Positions 35,405 to 47,832 of a DNA stretch of 64,000 bases are shown piece by piece. Every line of letters starts with the position of its first letter. Within the stretch, counting starts at the first letter, position 1. Both the position numbers and the translations under genes were made by a program. Source of the DNA: Sophora flavescens (taxonomy: Eukaryota > Streptophyta > Magnoliopsida > Fabales > Fabaceae). The notes below the pieces were generated by a model that saw nothing but the letters and a program-made list of their open reading frames with translations, was not told the origin of the DNA and ran no database searches. The stretch is taken from positions 53,159,667 to 53,223,666 of the forward strand of contig CM061067.1 of assembly GCA_030762895.1 (NCBI GenBank), written 5' to 3'.

Positions 35405-36196
35405 GAGGGAACCGGATCCTCTCCAGTTCAAGAAGGAAATGGAGAGTCCAGTTGCTGCCTTGGATGAATGACACGTGGACATTCAAAGATTTAATGACTG
35501 AGAATTAAACATTTAAATTCAATATTTTATTTAATTAAAAAAGAAAGGTAAATGGAAGAAAGGAGAAGACCCGTACGTGACCCTCCTCCACCCCAGAACA
35601 GCGCTGCCGCACCCTGCCACCGTGTCACGTCTCCCTGACACACCACCCAACACCACCGCCTTCAAGGCTCGCTGTTCCGTCGAAGGTCCGGGATTTTGTT
35701 CTGGTCTGAATCACAATTCCACCCTTTGCCGCCACGACACCCTTCTCCGCCACGTCTCCCTGACTATTCGCAATTGATTGTTCCCATTCACTTGATTGCT
35801 TGCATATTCAAATTCAGTGGAGTTGAAGTTTGCGAGAGCCCGAAAACTTGTATCTCCATCAGAAAGAAAGATGAAAGCAAACCTGTAATGGCGAGTCCGC
35901 CTTCGACTGGAATGACGGCGTGTTAAGGCGGTGCTGCGGTGGGGCTCCGGGGTGAAGGCTTTGTTGTGCTGTGGTGGGGCTCCGGGGCGACGCACTGTTC
36001 CGGGGCTGTACTGTTTGCTCGCAGGTGGAGGCTATTCCTCTTCTCTTCTTCACTGTTTCAAATTTTTTTTTAATAAAATAATGTTTTTAAAATTTTTAAT
36101 CATAGCCGTCCATTCTTTTTTATCCACATGTCATTCATCCAAGACAGCAACTGGACTCTCCATTTCCTTCTCGCACCGGAGAGGATCCCGTTGCTC
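35405..36196. mobile_element. Terminal-inverted-repeat element with GC-rich interior
   Basis: About 75 bp at each end are inverted copies (GAAATGGAGAGTCCAGTTGC on the left; its complement near 36145 on the right). The interior is much more GC-rich (35570-36050) than the surroundings and could be captured host sequence, as in Pack-MULEs, but I recognise no gene. No target duplication could be defined. Confidence 0.6.
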
Positions 36197-36764
36197 AAAT
36201 TTGGTTGCAGCATACGGGAGCTGAACTTTTCCAATTAATTTGTTTTTATGTCATTGCTTAGCAATAATGGTGTTAGAAGGGAAAAAAAGCTGTATAATGA
36301 TAATTAAGTCGTATTCATATAAACAATTGATTGACTATGCTTCTTTGTTTTTTCCTATATATACTCAAATGGTAATCCTCGTTGCAGATTCATTAGTGAA
36401 AATTCAAATAAATATAATATAAACAAAAAATAATTTCATAAAAATTATAAAGTATGTAAATTTGGAAGCCAAAAAGTAATTCAGTATGCGGACAAGAGTG
36501 AGCAAAACAACTAACCAACCATACAGATTACAAATAATTAGTCATGTTCAATGCACCCACGTATGTTGCAGATGTTCAACCATAACTTTCCACCTTTACC
36601 TTTGTTGAATACTCCAGTAGAAAAGAGAAATTTAGTAGTGACATGGTTCAAAGTTCAAACTAGATCTCTGATCAGAATTGGAATTACATGTTACATTAAT
36701 AAATAAAATGTAAAATAAGAAGATTGGTGTTATACTTTTTTCTTTTTTTTAACTTTTCATGTTG
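36197..36764. other. AT-rich spacer
   Basis: No supported feature. Confidence 0.45.
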
Positions 36765-37020
36765 ATCCTACAAGTATTTTTTTTTTTCCTTCAAATTGGT
36801 ATTACATGTTATATGTTATGTTCCGTTTTCACGTTAGTCATTTTCGTCAATTTCAAATTAACGCCGTCAGTTTTGACCTGAAGTGACTATCACGTTAGAT
36901 TGACACGTGACTTTTGATCTGACGACATTAAGTCGAAATTGACGGAAATGATTAACGTGGAAACGAAATGTAACATAATGTGTAGGACCAATTTAAAAAG
37001 AAAAAAAAACTTATAGAACC
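36765..37020. mobile_element. Foldback MITE (about 256 bp)
   Basis: The two halves are imperfect inverted copies along nearly their full length: GATCCTACAAGT and TTCCGTTTTCACGTTAGTCA on the left, and their diverged complements on the right (ATGATTAACGTGGAAACGAA; ACTTATAGAACC). No coding capacity. Confidence 0.7.
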
Positions 37021-37510
37021 GATTCCGAACAAAAAAAAAACTTATAATACCGATGTGAAAAATAAAATAACGTATATGATCAATTTTCCTATTTTATCTT
37101 AATAAAACATCAATTTGACTTGTATATAAATGGAATATGATCTTTTAAACAAAAAAAGAAAAAGGAAGGGGCTGTGGCATCTGGGATTGGTTAATTTTTG
37201 TTAGTTCTCCTTGTTCAGAAAAAAAAGAAAAAAAGGAATATGATCTCGATACGTTCAAGTTGGTATCTCCCTTATTTATCTCCTTAATTTGTATTACTTC
37301 TATTTATGTCTTCACTAATTTATTATACCCCTGCTATTTTTTTTAGTACAAAGATGCGATCACCATTTTCTGTATTAGGCAAAATTCCGGAAAATGAAAC
37401 AAAAAGCTTGATGATAATTAAGATCCAAAGAAGGCTGCATAAACTCCAATAAGGAAAGCAACTTGCTATTTTCCACTCCTATGCTTCGAGTAAGAGAAAA
37501 AACAATATTA
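37021..37510. other. AT-rich spacer
   Basis: Short purine tracts only; nothing supported. Confidence 0.45.
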
Positions 37511-37514
37511 TTAA

Positions 37515-38115
37515 ATTGGGGTTTAATCAACTTTAAATTTTTTTAATGGTTTGATCAACTTTTTAGTTCCTATATTTTATGTGAGTTTTGGTTCCTAACA
37601 ATTTTTTTTAATGGTTTTGATCCTTGAAAATGTAAAAACATTGGTATTAGTACCTGAAGTTAGATATGCCTAGTCCTAATTTTCAACCTAGGTTCTAAAG
37701 TTTCTCTATGTGTTACAAAGTCCGCTAAAGGGGTTTTATAGTTGGTTGTAAGCTATTCGTCGGGGTTGATGGCTGCCACCTAAAGATAAAGTACGAGGGA
37801 CTTACACTTGAGGGAGAAATTGTTGGAAATTCAAGTGTGAGTGGTTAGTCCCACATTGGCTAGGAATGAGCGAAATGAAGGATATATAAGAGAGGTGACA
37901 CATTTACTCAATGTCTTAAGGTTTTGGGTGGAGATGTGGTGTCTTGGTGGTCCTGGTCATTAGCCCATTGTTGCTTCCGGTACTCACCGGACTCCCCAAC
38001 AAAACCAACGTTTTGAATTTGTCAAGGACCAAAATCATTGAAAAAACAAATGTTAGGGACTAAAATCAAAACTCACCTAAAATATAAAGACCAAAAATTT
38101 CATTAAACATTTAAA
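37515..38115. mobile_element. Foldback element split by an LTR-retroelement remnant
   Basis: Left arm 37520-37640 and right arm 38002-38110 are inverted copies: TTAGTTCCTATATTTTATGT on the left against the complement of ACCTAAAATATAAAGACC on the right. Between the arms lies retroelement sequence including a 181-bp LTR. Confidence 0.6.
37821..38001 (+). repeat. Small LTR (181 bp), 3' LTR of a truncated retroelement
   Basis: Begins TGTTGGAAATTCAAGTGTGA and ends CCCCAACA, an inverted TGTTGG/CCAACA-type pair. A purine-rich AGGGAGAAAT sits directly upstream, as a polypurine tract does. About 130 bp of internal sequence precede it, but no 5' LTR was found. TATATAAGAG near 37887 could be its TATA box. 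The size fits a TRIM or a small Copia-type LTR. Confidence 0.6.
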
Positions 38116-38139
38116 CCTTAAATTAGTCACATAACATTT

Positions 38140-38812
38140 ATGGCTCATTTGGTGATCAGGATAAAAGAGACATGATAATATAAACTATCATATCATATTT
38201 GAAACTATTGTTATCATATCTTGTCCAACTATCCTAAGAAGAGAGTTGGGTTATAGTTCAACAGGATATGAAAGGATATGGTGATTTAAAGTATAAAAAA
38301 TATAAAAATATTTAATATTTACAATAATTAAAGTATAGTAAAATAATAATTTAAAGTATAATAAAATATAATATGATTACCGAAAAAAAGTATAATAAAA
38401 TATAAAATATTTAAAATAAAAAAATAATAATAATAAATTTTAAAAATTATTTTATTTTGTCACAAGGTTAGATTTTTATTTTATATTATTTTTAAAAATT
38501 GAAAAATATAAAAAAGTATTCTAATAATTTAATTATATGTAAAGTAAAAACTAAAAATGAATATTTAAAATTATAAAAAATTTAATTTAAGTTAACAAAA
38601 TATTTTAATAAAATCTGGAAACATTTAGAATAAAAATAAAAATTTTAAAATTCATACTAAAATTATAATGTTATCCAATTGGTTATCTGGTGGACATCAG
38701 ACGTCGAATAGAATAATAGTTTATCATGTTCATATTCTATCTTACTTTTATCATACTCTCTTATTCTATTCGATCATATCTTATCTTATCCTGACCACCA
38801 AACGAATCCTTA
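38140..38812. mobile_element. AT-rich MITE with TTTGGTG-type ends
   Basis: The left end GGCTCATTTGGTGATCAGGA and the right end (complement GGATTCGTTTGGTGGTCAGG) are inverted copies. TTA borders the right end and lies one base off the left end, consistent with a Tourist/PIF-type element. The interior is AT-rich and noncoding. Confidence 0.55.
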
Positions 38813-38934
38813 GAATTAAACACGCTAAATATAAACAACACAACATAAGTTGTTTTTGGTTGTAGGATAATTTTTGTGTTGTTAAGATTAAAAACTTTAT
38901 ACTATTTGATTATCGTAGGTTTTATAAATTTGTA

Positions 38935-39292
38935 GGACCCAGAATTATTTCAAATTTTTTAAATAGGTCATTATATTTTAAAAGTTTGTAATTCAATTTT
39001 GAACACATAAAAAATTTATAATTAAGTCCATCATATACCTTTTTGCTAGTCAGGGTTTTGTTAAGTGTAGGTTGAATTTTCAAAAAAAAGTATAGGGATC
39101 TATAGGATTGTTCCAAAAATTTAGGAACCTACAAATGACAAGTAGATGTATTACTTAACATATACTTAATGGAATCCTAACTAAAAAATGATGAGACACC
39201 AAATAACAATTTTTTATGTGTTCGGAGACTCAATTACCAACTTTTAAAGTATATGAACATACTTAAAAATTCTCAAATAATTAAGATATCTA
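38935..39292. mobile_element. Foldback MITE
   Basis: Arms at about 38940-39020 and 39205-39285 are inverted copies (TTGAACACATAAAAAATTT on the left; its complement AATTTTTTATGTGTTCG on the right). Noncoding. Confidence 0.6.
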
Positions 39293-40130
39293 CATATTAA
39301 TTTATATATCCTTTATTGTATGTATAAGGATCGGACAAAAAAGGACAATTTAACTTTTTTTTTACAATGACAATTTCACTAAATACCTTTTAATTTATGT
39401 TGTGTATTCTTGAGAAGTGACGATGGGAGTGCCCTTATTCATGTGAACTTTATTCATTTACACTCCCAACTCATGCAAATGTCATTACTTTTTTTAGTTT
39501 GGAGAATGCTGACTTATATCCTTAGAAATCGAGAATAAACTTTTTTCATAGAGATATGATGTGTTTATTAATTTGAGAAGTAATGTATTTAATTTTTTCA
39601 TAAAACTTGTTATTTTTGGATTCTTAACTAGTGTTCTTAGATTTCTGTTTAGCCAAACTCTTTCAATTTTTCTATCTTTTCAAACATTTATGAATTATAC
39701 AAATATATTATTTAGCCGAAAACGAAAAACGATAAGTTGGGTCTTATTGATTTGAAAGTGTTATTATTATTATTGTTGTTGTTGAGAGGGAGGAGAAGAT
39801 TTTTTAGGATTATTTGATATTAAGACAGAAAATAAAAATATTAATTAAGAAGAGAAAAAGGTTATCATTATTAAAAACTGACATGAATAAAATTGGTGAA
39901 AAAATGATACATCCCCTGACTTATTTGTGTAAGCTATTTTTATTAATTCATCACATAAGAAAATTTTTTAAAAAAATCTTTGTTGATTACTAAACTACTC
40001 TGCTAATTTATTTAATAAAAAAAGTAGTTAACTAACTAATATGGTGGCATCTAAATCGAGGGAACAAATAGGTCCCTCACCCATAAAGGAGCAATTCTGA
40101 TCGGTTGAAGCATGTAAAATACTTATCTTT
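39293..40130. other. AT-rich spacer
   Basis: No supported gene or repeat, apart from short runs such as ATTATTATTATTGTTGTTG near 39762. Confidence 0.45.
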
Positions 40131-40938
40131 GAAGTTGACACATGGAAACACAAGAAGGGGGATTAATTGTGTTTCTTAATAGTTTTTCAAAAAAAGTCTT
40201 TTTTCAAACCTTTTACAAGCAAAACAATATAAATAACACACAAACAGGAAAATATTTTAGAAGAGTTAACAAACTCAGATTCAAAACCCCACAGTTAGTA
40301 TAACCAAAAATTGTAAATGATTAGGGTTAGAAAAAGCACACGAGTGTTTTATCCTGGTTCATTCTCTTCTAACCAAGAGCTACGTCCAGTCCTTTCTATT
40401 TGAAGGTTTTATCCACTATTCTCCAAATAGGTTACAAGTTTTCAACACTTCTTCAGGCTACAAGTATTCTTTCTCTACCAAACCTCTTCAGGCTCTAACT
40501 CTAACAAAGAGGTTAATTGATTTGATCTAAGAACTCACTATGTGTGAGTATTTGAAAGTTTAAGATCAACAAGATTTACACGTAAACTTGTTTTACAAGT
40601 TCAACAGAGTTTTTGCACTATGATATCAGAGCTTCGTGTGTGTCTTGTATCCGTTGTATATCTTATGTTTTTCTTTTTGAAATTCTTCAAGTATATATAG
40701 TTGAAGTGCTTCTCTATCTTGATCTTCATCAACGATTTTCAAATTATATCCGTTTAGACATAGCATTAAATGCTTGGATCCGTTGAGACTGATAACTTGA
40801 TATGCTTCTTGGAGAAGTGCTTTTGATTATCAGAGGAATGCTCAAAGTAGAATTGTCACTTCTCTGTTGTACCAAAGGTTGCTTTCTGGCTTTCCATCTT
40901 TGTACTTGACTTGATTTTTACAAAAATATAGTTGACAG
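40131..40938. other. Probable retroelement-derived sequence, left of the hAT insertion
   Basis: Noncoding sequence with an ACACAAGAAGGGGGATTAAT motif of a kind I associate with LTR regions of plant retroelements. It is interrupted by the hAT-like insertion and seems to continue at 42381 with the CTCGTCTA-rich part. No LTR ends were defined. Confidence 0.35.
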
Positions 40939-42372
40939 TATGGGTGTTCACGGTTCGGTTTGGATAGGTTTTAGGGGAAAAAGTCATCCGATCCGAAGTA
41001 AAAAAGAGCATGCGGTTCGGTTCGGTTTGGATGACTTCTTAAAAAATATATGATCCAATCCGATCCAATTAAATGTGATTTGGATCGATTTGGTTGGTTC
41101 GATCTTTAGCCACATATCATTAGTTAAGTAAAATAAACTTCACATAGACAGCATAATACAAGATGGTCAATCCAGCCAAAACAACAAATGCAATCTGAAA
41201 TACATTGTACCTGTAATGTGACAACTAGTAAGTCAAACTATATTATAAATTGTGTCACTACCAAATTATAGACATACAAACCCTATTCTTAACTCACCAA
41301 GGAAAATGGTCAAATCTCAAATACTCTAATATGGGTGGGCTGATTATAGGCAAGTTATGCTACTCACTCAAAACACACACACACGCGCGCGCGCAAGATC
41401 CACAGGTTTTTGGATTTCTAATGTGTCACACAATTTAAATGTACATCATCCAACAGCCTGCTAATTAGGTGTTTCGGTTTGTGGATTTTGGTGTGTGAAG
41501 CATGATTCCATATAGAACCTCAACTGGAAATAAGGGATTTATTGGAATTTGTAATAAAGAAGGTCATCCCATTGTGCCGTTTATATTTAATAGTTAGCAA
41601 AATGAAGGTTCCATTTTTGCCCCATAGGAGGGGCATGGGATGGGAGGCAGAAAAAGAAATACAGCATGACTCACTTGATAGATATTTAATCCCACGAAGA
41701 GACTTCAAAGTGTGGCCAAATATTTCCTGTGCACCAGTAGCTTGAGCATAGTAGGCAAATTCTGTGGAGCAGAACTGGATCACACTAAAAAAGGAACAAG
41801 CAAACCATCAGGAAACCGTGTCATAGCATGACATTTATCATTAGTTAAATATAATTACAAACACCACTAAACAACATCCTTATACCCAACCGCAAACACC
41901 ACTGCAATCCTGTTTTTTATGTCCAACCGGCAACATAAAATTAAAATCCAAGACGAAAAACAACAGAGCAGGAAGCTGCCATACACTCACCTGTCACCAG
42001 AAGCAGCGGCAGCCGACGAGCAGTGAAGAGCGCGAGGCGGTGGCGAAACAGGAAGGAGCGCGAACACCGAGAAGCGAGAAGGAGCACGAGGGTTAGGAGC
42101 ACGAGGGTGTAAAAACTGAAATGCATCAAAAGATAGCATCAAAACGGTAGGGAAAAGGGTTAAAACGCATATGGAAAAAGGCTTATGTATATTTATCAGT
42201 TCGGTTCGGTTCCCGAACCTCCAACCTCCAACCGAACCAAACTGAACCGATCGGTTCTCTCCAAAACCAGTCCAAAAAATCCAATTAAATTAGGTTCCCA
42301 TCGGTTTTCGGTTATTTTGGATCGATTATGCGGGTTTTTTTTTTTGGATTGGTTTGAATCTGAACACCCCTA
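40939..42372. mobile_element. hAT-like nonautonomous element 1
   Basis: The left end is TATGGGTGTTCACGG and the right end, reverse-complemented, TAGGGGTGTTCAGAT. Flanks carry 8-bp GTTGACAG (40931-40938) and GTTGATAG (42373-42380), one mismatch, typical for hAT. Subterminal sequence is rich in GGTTCGGTTTGGAT-type repeats. It contains an (AC)n(GC)n run at about 41371-41393 and a GC-rich block at 41990-42120. No transposase found. Confidence 0.7.
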
Positions 42373-42380
42373 GTTGATAG

Positions 42381-42870
42381 AGTACAAAGCTTTATGGTTT
42401 CGATGGAACGAAGTTCTTTTATCCAAGAGATAAATATTTTAACAATAGAAGCAGCAAGGGTCAAAAGACATATATTCTTTGAATTAAATAAGCAATCATT
42501 TGAAATAAATACACTTAAGCTTAGACGGGTTTTAAAACTAATGGACGCGCATGCCTTTTGACGTGCAAGATTAACTTATCAGTGAGACGGGCTCATCTAC
42601 TGATAATGCGTCTACAGACATTTAGTCTAGTTCCAAGGGTTGGACGTGCTATACTTAAGAGCTCGTCTACTGACGTGGCATCTAGTGAGACTACTCGTCT
42701 ATCAAGTATTTGAACTTGTTATATTTCAATGTCTCGTCTACTTGATTTTTCCTTAGACTTATTAACTCGTCTACCTCAGTTAATATTAAGATCTTGTCTA
42801 TCATAAAGATAATAGACAGAGAGTCGTAGACTCGTCTAGAGGATCAAAATAGAATCTGATAGATTCCATA
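42381..42870. repeat. Dispersed CTCGTCTA motif cluster
   Basis: Seven copies or near-copies of CTCGTCTAC lie between 42587 and 42840 at roughly 35-50 bp spacing. The stretch may be part of an LTR that continues from the left of the hAT insertion. No ends were defined. Confidence 0.5.
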
Positions 42871-43680
42871 CTTTATTTTAATTTCCTCCAACTGCTATAA
42901 ATCAAGCAGTCCCTGCATTCTTATAATAAACGAGTTAGATCTTTGACAATACTTTGCCATACAAATTTAACATTTTTGTTAACATAAAAACTTAAGAGAT
43001 TATTTAATCCAAAACCACTTTGGTTCAACAATCTTTGTTGTACCGAATATTCCATTTTTACCCCTCCCTTCATCCTCACCCCTCTTCATTTTCCCCATCC
43101 CCTTCTTCAAAACCACACCAACACACCAATCGCAACAGCAGACCAAAATGACTTGGCCAAATACAATAATGGAGCATAGAAAAATCAACAATATTGAGAA
43201 ATGACTTGGCTAATTCTCTCTCTACCAATGTTAAAATCAACAAGAAATGATAACACAAATTACACAATCAAAACTCTTACATTAACTTAACACAGTTTGT
43301 TCGACAACCATAAACGATTTCTTGCATCCATTAAAAAATTAAGTCACCAAAAAACAAACATTAACAACTAGAATCACCATCACCAGAAGCCATCCGACCA
43401 CCTTCACCGGCGACCGCCCTTATGCCACTACATATCAGGTCCTTATCTCCACCGTGCTCAGAACCCGCGCCCCAGCCCAACACCGCTGTATCCAGCCACC
43501 AAACACAATCAAATCTGGTTCCTAGACGTAGCCTAGCCACCGTAAATGACCATATCTGGTCCCTTCAAGCAGTCTAGCGCAACTCAACGAACTTCGGCTC
43601 CATCTTCAACGACGACTTCGTCGACGATTTCCTCATCAGGATGAATAAAGACGACTTCAATAACTCTAGGGTTTTTTATG
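42871..43680. other. Spacer with Pro/Thr-coding-like segment, no gene assigned
   Basis: A C+A-rich stretch (43370-43660) looks coding-like in composition but contains no domain I recognise. It is cut by the solo LTR at 43686. Confidence 0.4.
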
Positions 43681-43685
43681 TGCAT

Positions 43686-46658
43686 TGTGACACCCCCTTT
43701 AGGGCACCACAGTATGCAGATGCATGTAATAAAATAATAAAGAAATTTAAAACATTTACAACATGTATTTTAAACAACAAGACATATATATACAATATCA
43801 GAGTTATGAAGGAAGCGAAGGCATATGCAATACAACACTCCACTGGCCGTGCTATAACTAATAAAAGACTTAACTTCAACTCTGAAAGTCCTCGTGAGAG
43901 ACGTTAGCATTCTCATCACCTTCCTCGTCTCGGCACTAGCTAAAAGCTCATCTTCGTCTTCGAATCACGAACCGAATCAACATAACAGAAACATAGAGAC
44001 AAAGATATACAGGAGGTAAGAAACTCTAATCATCATAAAGGGGAAAGCAACATAAAATACTACTTATCAACATGTACACGAACAAGCACAACCGTCTCCC
44101 GAGATCATTGTCATACCAATCAACCTCGATATCTCAGCAACTAGGATCATAACTTATTCTAATGCATAACTGGTCCTACATGCATGATTGGCCAATTCTA
44201 CAACAACATAAGTCGGGTAGTTGAGTTACTGTCTCCCACGTTACCAAGATAGTGCAACAGAGGTCCTCCAACACTGAGGAAACATTGCCTTCCCGAATCC
44301 CACCAACTATGAGAAACTCGAGAAGTTATCCACCACTGAGAAAGCACCCACGTTGCTCCAACATGAGTTCCGCCAACTTGGTCGCTCCGGATAGTTCGCC
44401 TCAACCTCGTGTGGCAATTACTCAGCTATAGCAACTGTTCACACGGCTCCACCGTAACGACCACTCAAATGGTTGTTGCAGTCGATACAGTCACCTCCCT
44501 TGTGCAATAACCACTCATACGACTGTTGCAGTTATATACACAAGTATGATCCGACCTCGTATAACAGCCACTCAAACAACTATGAAGGTTGTTCATACGG
44601 CCCTCCTGTGATAACTGTCCAACTATCGTTGTAGTCAATCACAACCATCAACCTTATATTAGTAACCGACTAACAACTGTTGCGGCTACCCACAAGGTTG
44701 ATCGGCAACATGATATGATTTGTACATGTAATCATCACCACATAATTTCACACCACCTTTCCATCTAACACCTCAATATCACCATAATATCATATTTTCC
44801 TACTCAAGCTATCAACTTAAATTCATATCAACCATCTCCAAAATATCACCAAGATTAATTCACCACACCTCAATATATATCAACAACACATAGTGAACTT
44901 ATCATCATATCATCAATAAAAATATTAACCATACATCACCTACGCATGTTATGATATAAGCATAAACGACATATTAAATATACATCATATACTCAGATAA
45001 GCATGTTCTCACATATCATATTATCAACCAACAGTCAACGGGGGTTGAGAATCCACACACGTGTTAATGTTCATATTCTATGCCCATAATCCCCATAATT
45101 AAAATTTCTTCCCCCTCACCTGACACTGCACGCTTCCCCATAAAGCTTTCGACCGCGTCCATGCTACTGGCACTAACCTCATCACGTTTTCCAGCAACGT
45201 CCACGAATCTGCCACCATCCGTACCAACACATCCATCGTTCCATTTTCCGTCCCGATTACACGTACAAGTTTCACAATCCGCTGGAAACACAGATATACA
45301 AAAAGAATCAACAATAAGGTTTTATTCAATGAAACTATAAGAATCAAGACACGAAATCGAAGGGAAAACATATGAGAACAACGGCTGAACTTAGGCGAAG
45401 TCGGATTTGATAGTGAGCTCAAGAATCTAGGGAAGAAGTACCAAAAATAGGCTTTTGTGCGAGTTCCATATCTCCATATACTGAACTTTAATTCCAAAAC
45501 TGAACGGTTAAAAATAAGAACTAACTGTCCTTGACCTCCTCATAAAGTCTCAGCCCGATCCAACGGTTGTCGAATCTTGGATGGCCGTTTTATGGTGACA
45601 TGTTAGGTGGTATCCGGATTGAGTTTCTCACCACCCAGGTCCACTGTCCGAGCCGTATATCTTACACGCTGGAGCTTGTTTCGAAATTATGACCGTTGGA
45701 TATGAGTAGATACATGTCTTGAACCTTCATATTAAATTTAAGCATGATCCAACGGTTGAAGAAAGTTTGGTTATGATTTCATTGCGACTGCTTCAATCAA
45801 GCTTCAAAGTACTACAACCCCAACCAAGCTTCAAAGTGCCATAACCATGGCTGACCAAGCTTCCATTTTTCTCCACCCTGTAAATTTCTCTCAAGCTACC
45901 GTGAAGAACATGGGAAGGTGAAGAGAATGGTCAACATGCAAGGACGTGACCTCGAAGATGTCGAAGCCATGAGCACGAATACGCGATCGGTTTGAAATTT
46001 CGATGACCGAAACTTCTCCAACCTCAAGCTTTTGTGAGGCACGAAAATGGCTGCCTTCAAAGTGAATTTCCTTCACTTTTCTTCTCTGGTTATGCACCAA
46101 AAAGAAGAGAAGATGATGATGATGATGCATGCATTTGCTTTTATATTACCTAGTTTATGATTATTCAATTATTATCTTAGTTTTAGTAGAAGACAAGTGT
46201 CCTCACATGGGTAATTTAGATAACATGGTGAGCTAGGTGTCATCCTTTTAGATCTTTAGGTGTCATACATGCAAGGCTAGTGGAGTGCGAGGTGACGCCA
46301 CCATGACCACCTTCCTCCTGGTCACGACACGTGTCACTACGTGTTGCTCCGTTGGCACAACGGGGGTGTTTTCTTCTGTATCTTCCTACTGTTGTAATAT
46401 TTTTATTAATTACTTTAGGGTACTGTTAAAACTTATTGTACTCAAGTCCGGCCTAATCTTAATATTCTAACTCTCAATTGATTAATTAATTGACCGATTA
46501 ATTGTTCGATTTGCATCTGTTTGCATTTTGGACCCGTTTCAGCTCCGATTTTCCACAATCTTGAAACGTAAGCTAACTAACACCTAAGGAACATGATTAA
46601 GTCTTTAATTATCCTTAATCTCTTCCTTAAACCTCAATCAAGAAATCGGAGTGTTACA
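43686..46658. mobile_element. Solo LTR (2,973 bp), probable Ty3/gypsy
   Basis: It begins TGTGACACCCCC and ends GGAGTGTTACA, giving a TGT.ACACC/GGTGT.ACA-type inverted end pair. A 5-bp target duplication, TGCAT, lies at 43681-43685 and 46659-46663. No internal retroelement coding or primer site is present, so this is the product of LTR-LTR recombination. The 3-kb length with TGTGACACC-type ends recalls the Tekay/Del chromovirus group; that assignment is an inference. A (GAT)n run lies at 46109-46126. Confidence 0.83.
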
Positions 46659-46663
46659 TGCAT

Positions 46664-47450
46664 TTGGAGTGACAAGCGCAAACGCTTGCCCAACGGTGGT
46701 TGGACTGCGAGCGGACTAGAGGTGGATATGCAATGGTGGTCGAATCTAGTTCATTGGAAGTCATTCGAGGCTGTACAGAGGGTGGAAGTCGCCGAAGGCT
46801 GTGCAAAGGGTAAAATCATTAGATGTAAATACATAGCATAATTTTCATTAATATTGTAACCGGGAGATTAGATCATCCTAAAATCATTAGATCCACCCAC
46901 TTGTTTAACTATTATATGAGCTAAGGACTTGGCTGCTCCCCATAGTAGAAGCCTCAATAAACTATTTTCCGGTGAAGCAGAATCTAAGGGGGGAAAAAAG
47001 AATCTCCCTTTTTACTTGTTACAGCATACATGGGAGGCCACTTTTGAAATACAGAGATGGACTGCAACAACCTATGCAAATCAGCAAATGATCCCATGAA
47101 ATATAAAGTCAAACAAAGCCCCGTCAAAGGGGTTCCTTCCCCTTCAACAGCGCCTCAAATTAACTTGACACGACCGAGTCGCATGGTAAAATAACATTCC
47201 CCTCTCTCTCTCTAACCTAAAATATTAAAAAATGTATAAAAATTAAAATAAAATTGTGACGGCACGTGCCGGCCTGCAACAATAAAGCGAAAAGGCAATC
47301 CTTTCCAGATCCGACGACCATATCTTCCCGTCAAGACCGAGAACTCCAACCCCTCTCCCACTCCACATATCCAACGGCCAAAAAACAATCTCATCATCTC
47401 ACCTTCGATCTCCATCCAACGGCCCCTATTGAATCTATCCCCCTCATCCC
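46664..47450. other. Spacer upstream of the MORN gene
   Basis: No gene recognised. A CT run (TCTCTCTCTCT near 47200) precedes the predicted promoter. Confidence 0.45.
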
Positions 47451-47453
47451 TCG

Positions 47454-47466
47454 CTTAAATAAATAC
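47454..47466 (+). promoter_or_regulatory. Candidate TATA region of the MORN gene
   Basis: CTTAAATAAATACC lies about 370 bp before the start codon, in front of sequence with a pyrimidine-rich leader character. An alternative is TATATAAATAATATAT near 47560. Confidence 0.35.
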
Positions 47467-47690
47467 CCCACGCCTCTTTCGTTTTAACCTTCCATCTGTA
47501 AACAAACCTTCACTCAATTTCTTTCCTTTCTTTCTCTTCTCATTCTTTTTTTAAAAAAATATATAAATAATATATAAAAAAAGAAGCTTTCTAGTTTATA
47601 GTTTCTATTCTAAGTTCCAATTTCTACGTTTCCGAGTGCTGTGTCTTCTCTGACACAAAAAACAAGAACAAGTTCAGTTCCTTCTCTACT

Positions 47691-47768
47691 ATGTTACCGG
47701 CGGCTGAGGGAAGAAGAAGAAGAAGACACCTCGTCATAAGAATATCCCGGTACCGGAGGAACCAGTAA
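47691..47768 (+). CDS. Upstream open reading frame, 25 codons, Arg-rich
   Basis: An ATG in the predicted leader opens a frame with nine Arg (five consecutive, encoded by AGA repeats), ending at TAA 64 nt before the main start codon. It is in a different frame and does not overlap the main coding region. It could lower translation of the main protein if it lies in the transcript. Translation is not proven. Confidence 0.4.
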   Translation: MLPAAEGRRRRRHLVIRISRYRRNQ

Positions 47769-47832
47769 CGGTGAAATATCCAACGGTTGAGATCAATTCA
47801 AATCAAACCCAAAAGTGGGACCCATCCCTAAA

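Noticed and set aside
41371..41393. CRISPR-like or regulatory repeat
   Set aside because: It is a plain AC/GC dinucleotide microsatellite.
47815..47832. Earlier start of the MORN protein
   Set aside because: The upstream codon is GTG; the first ATG is at 47833.
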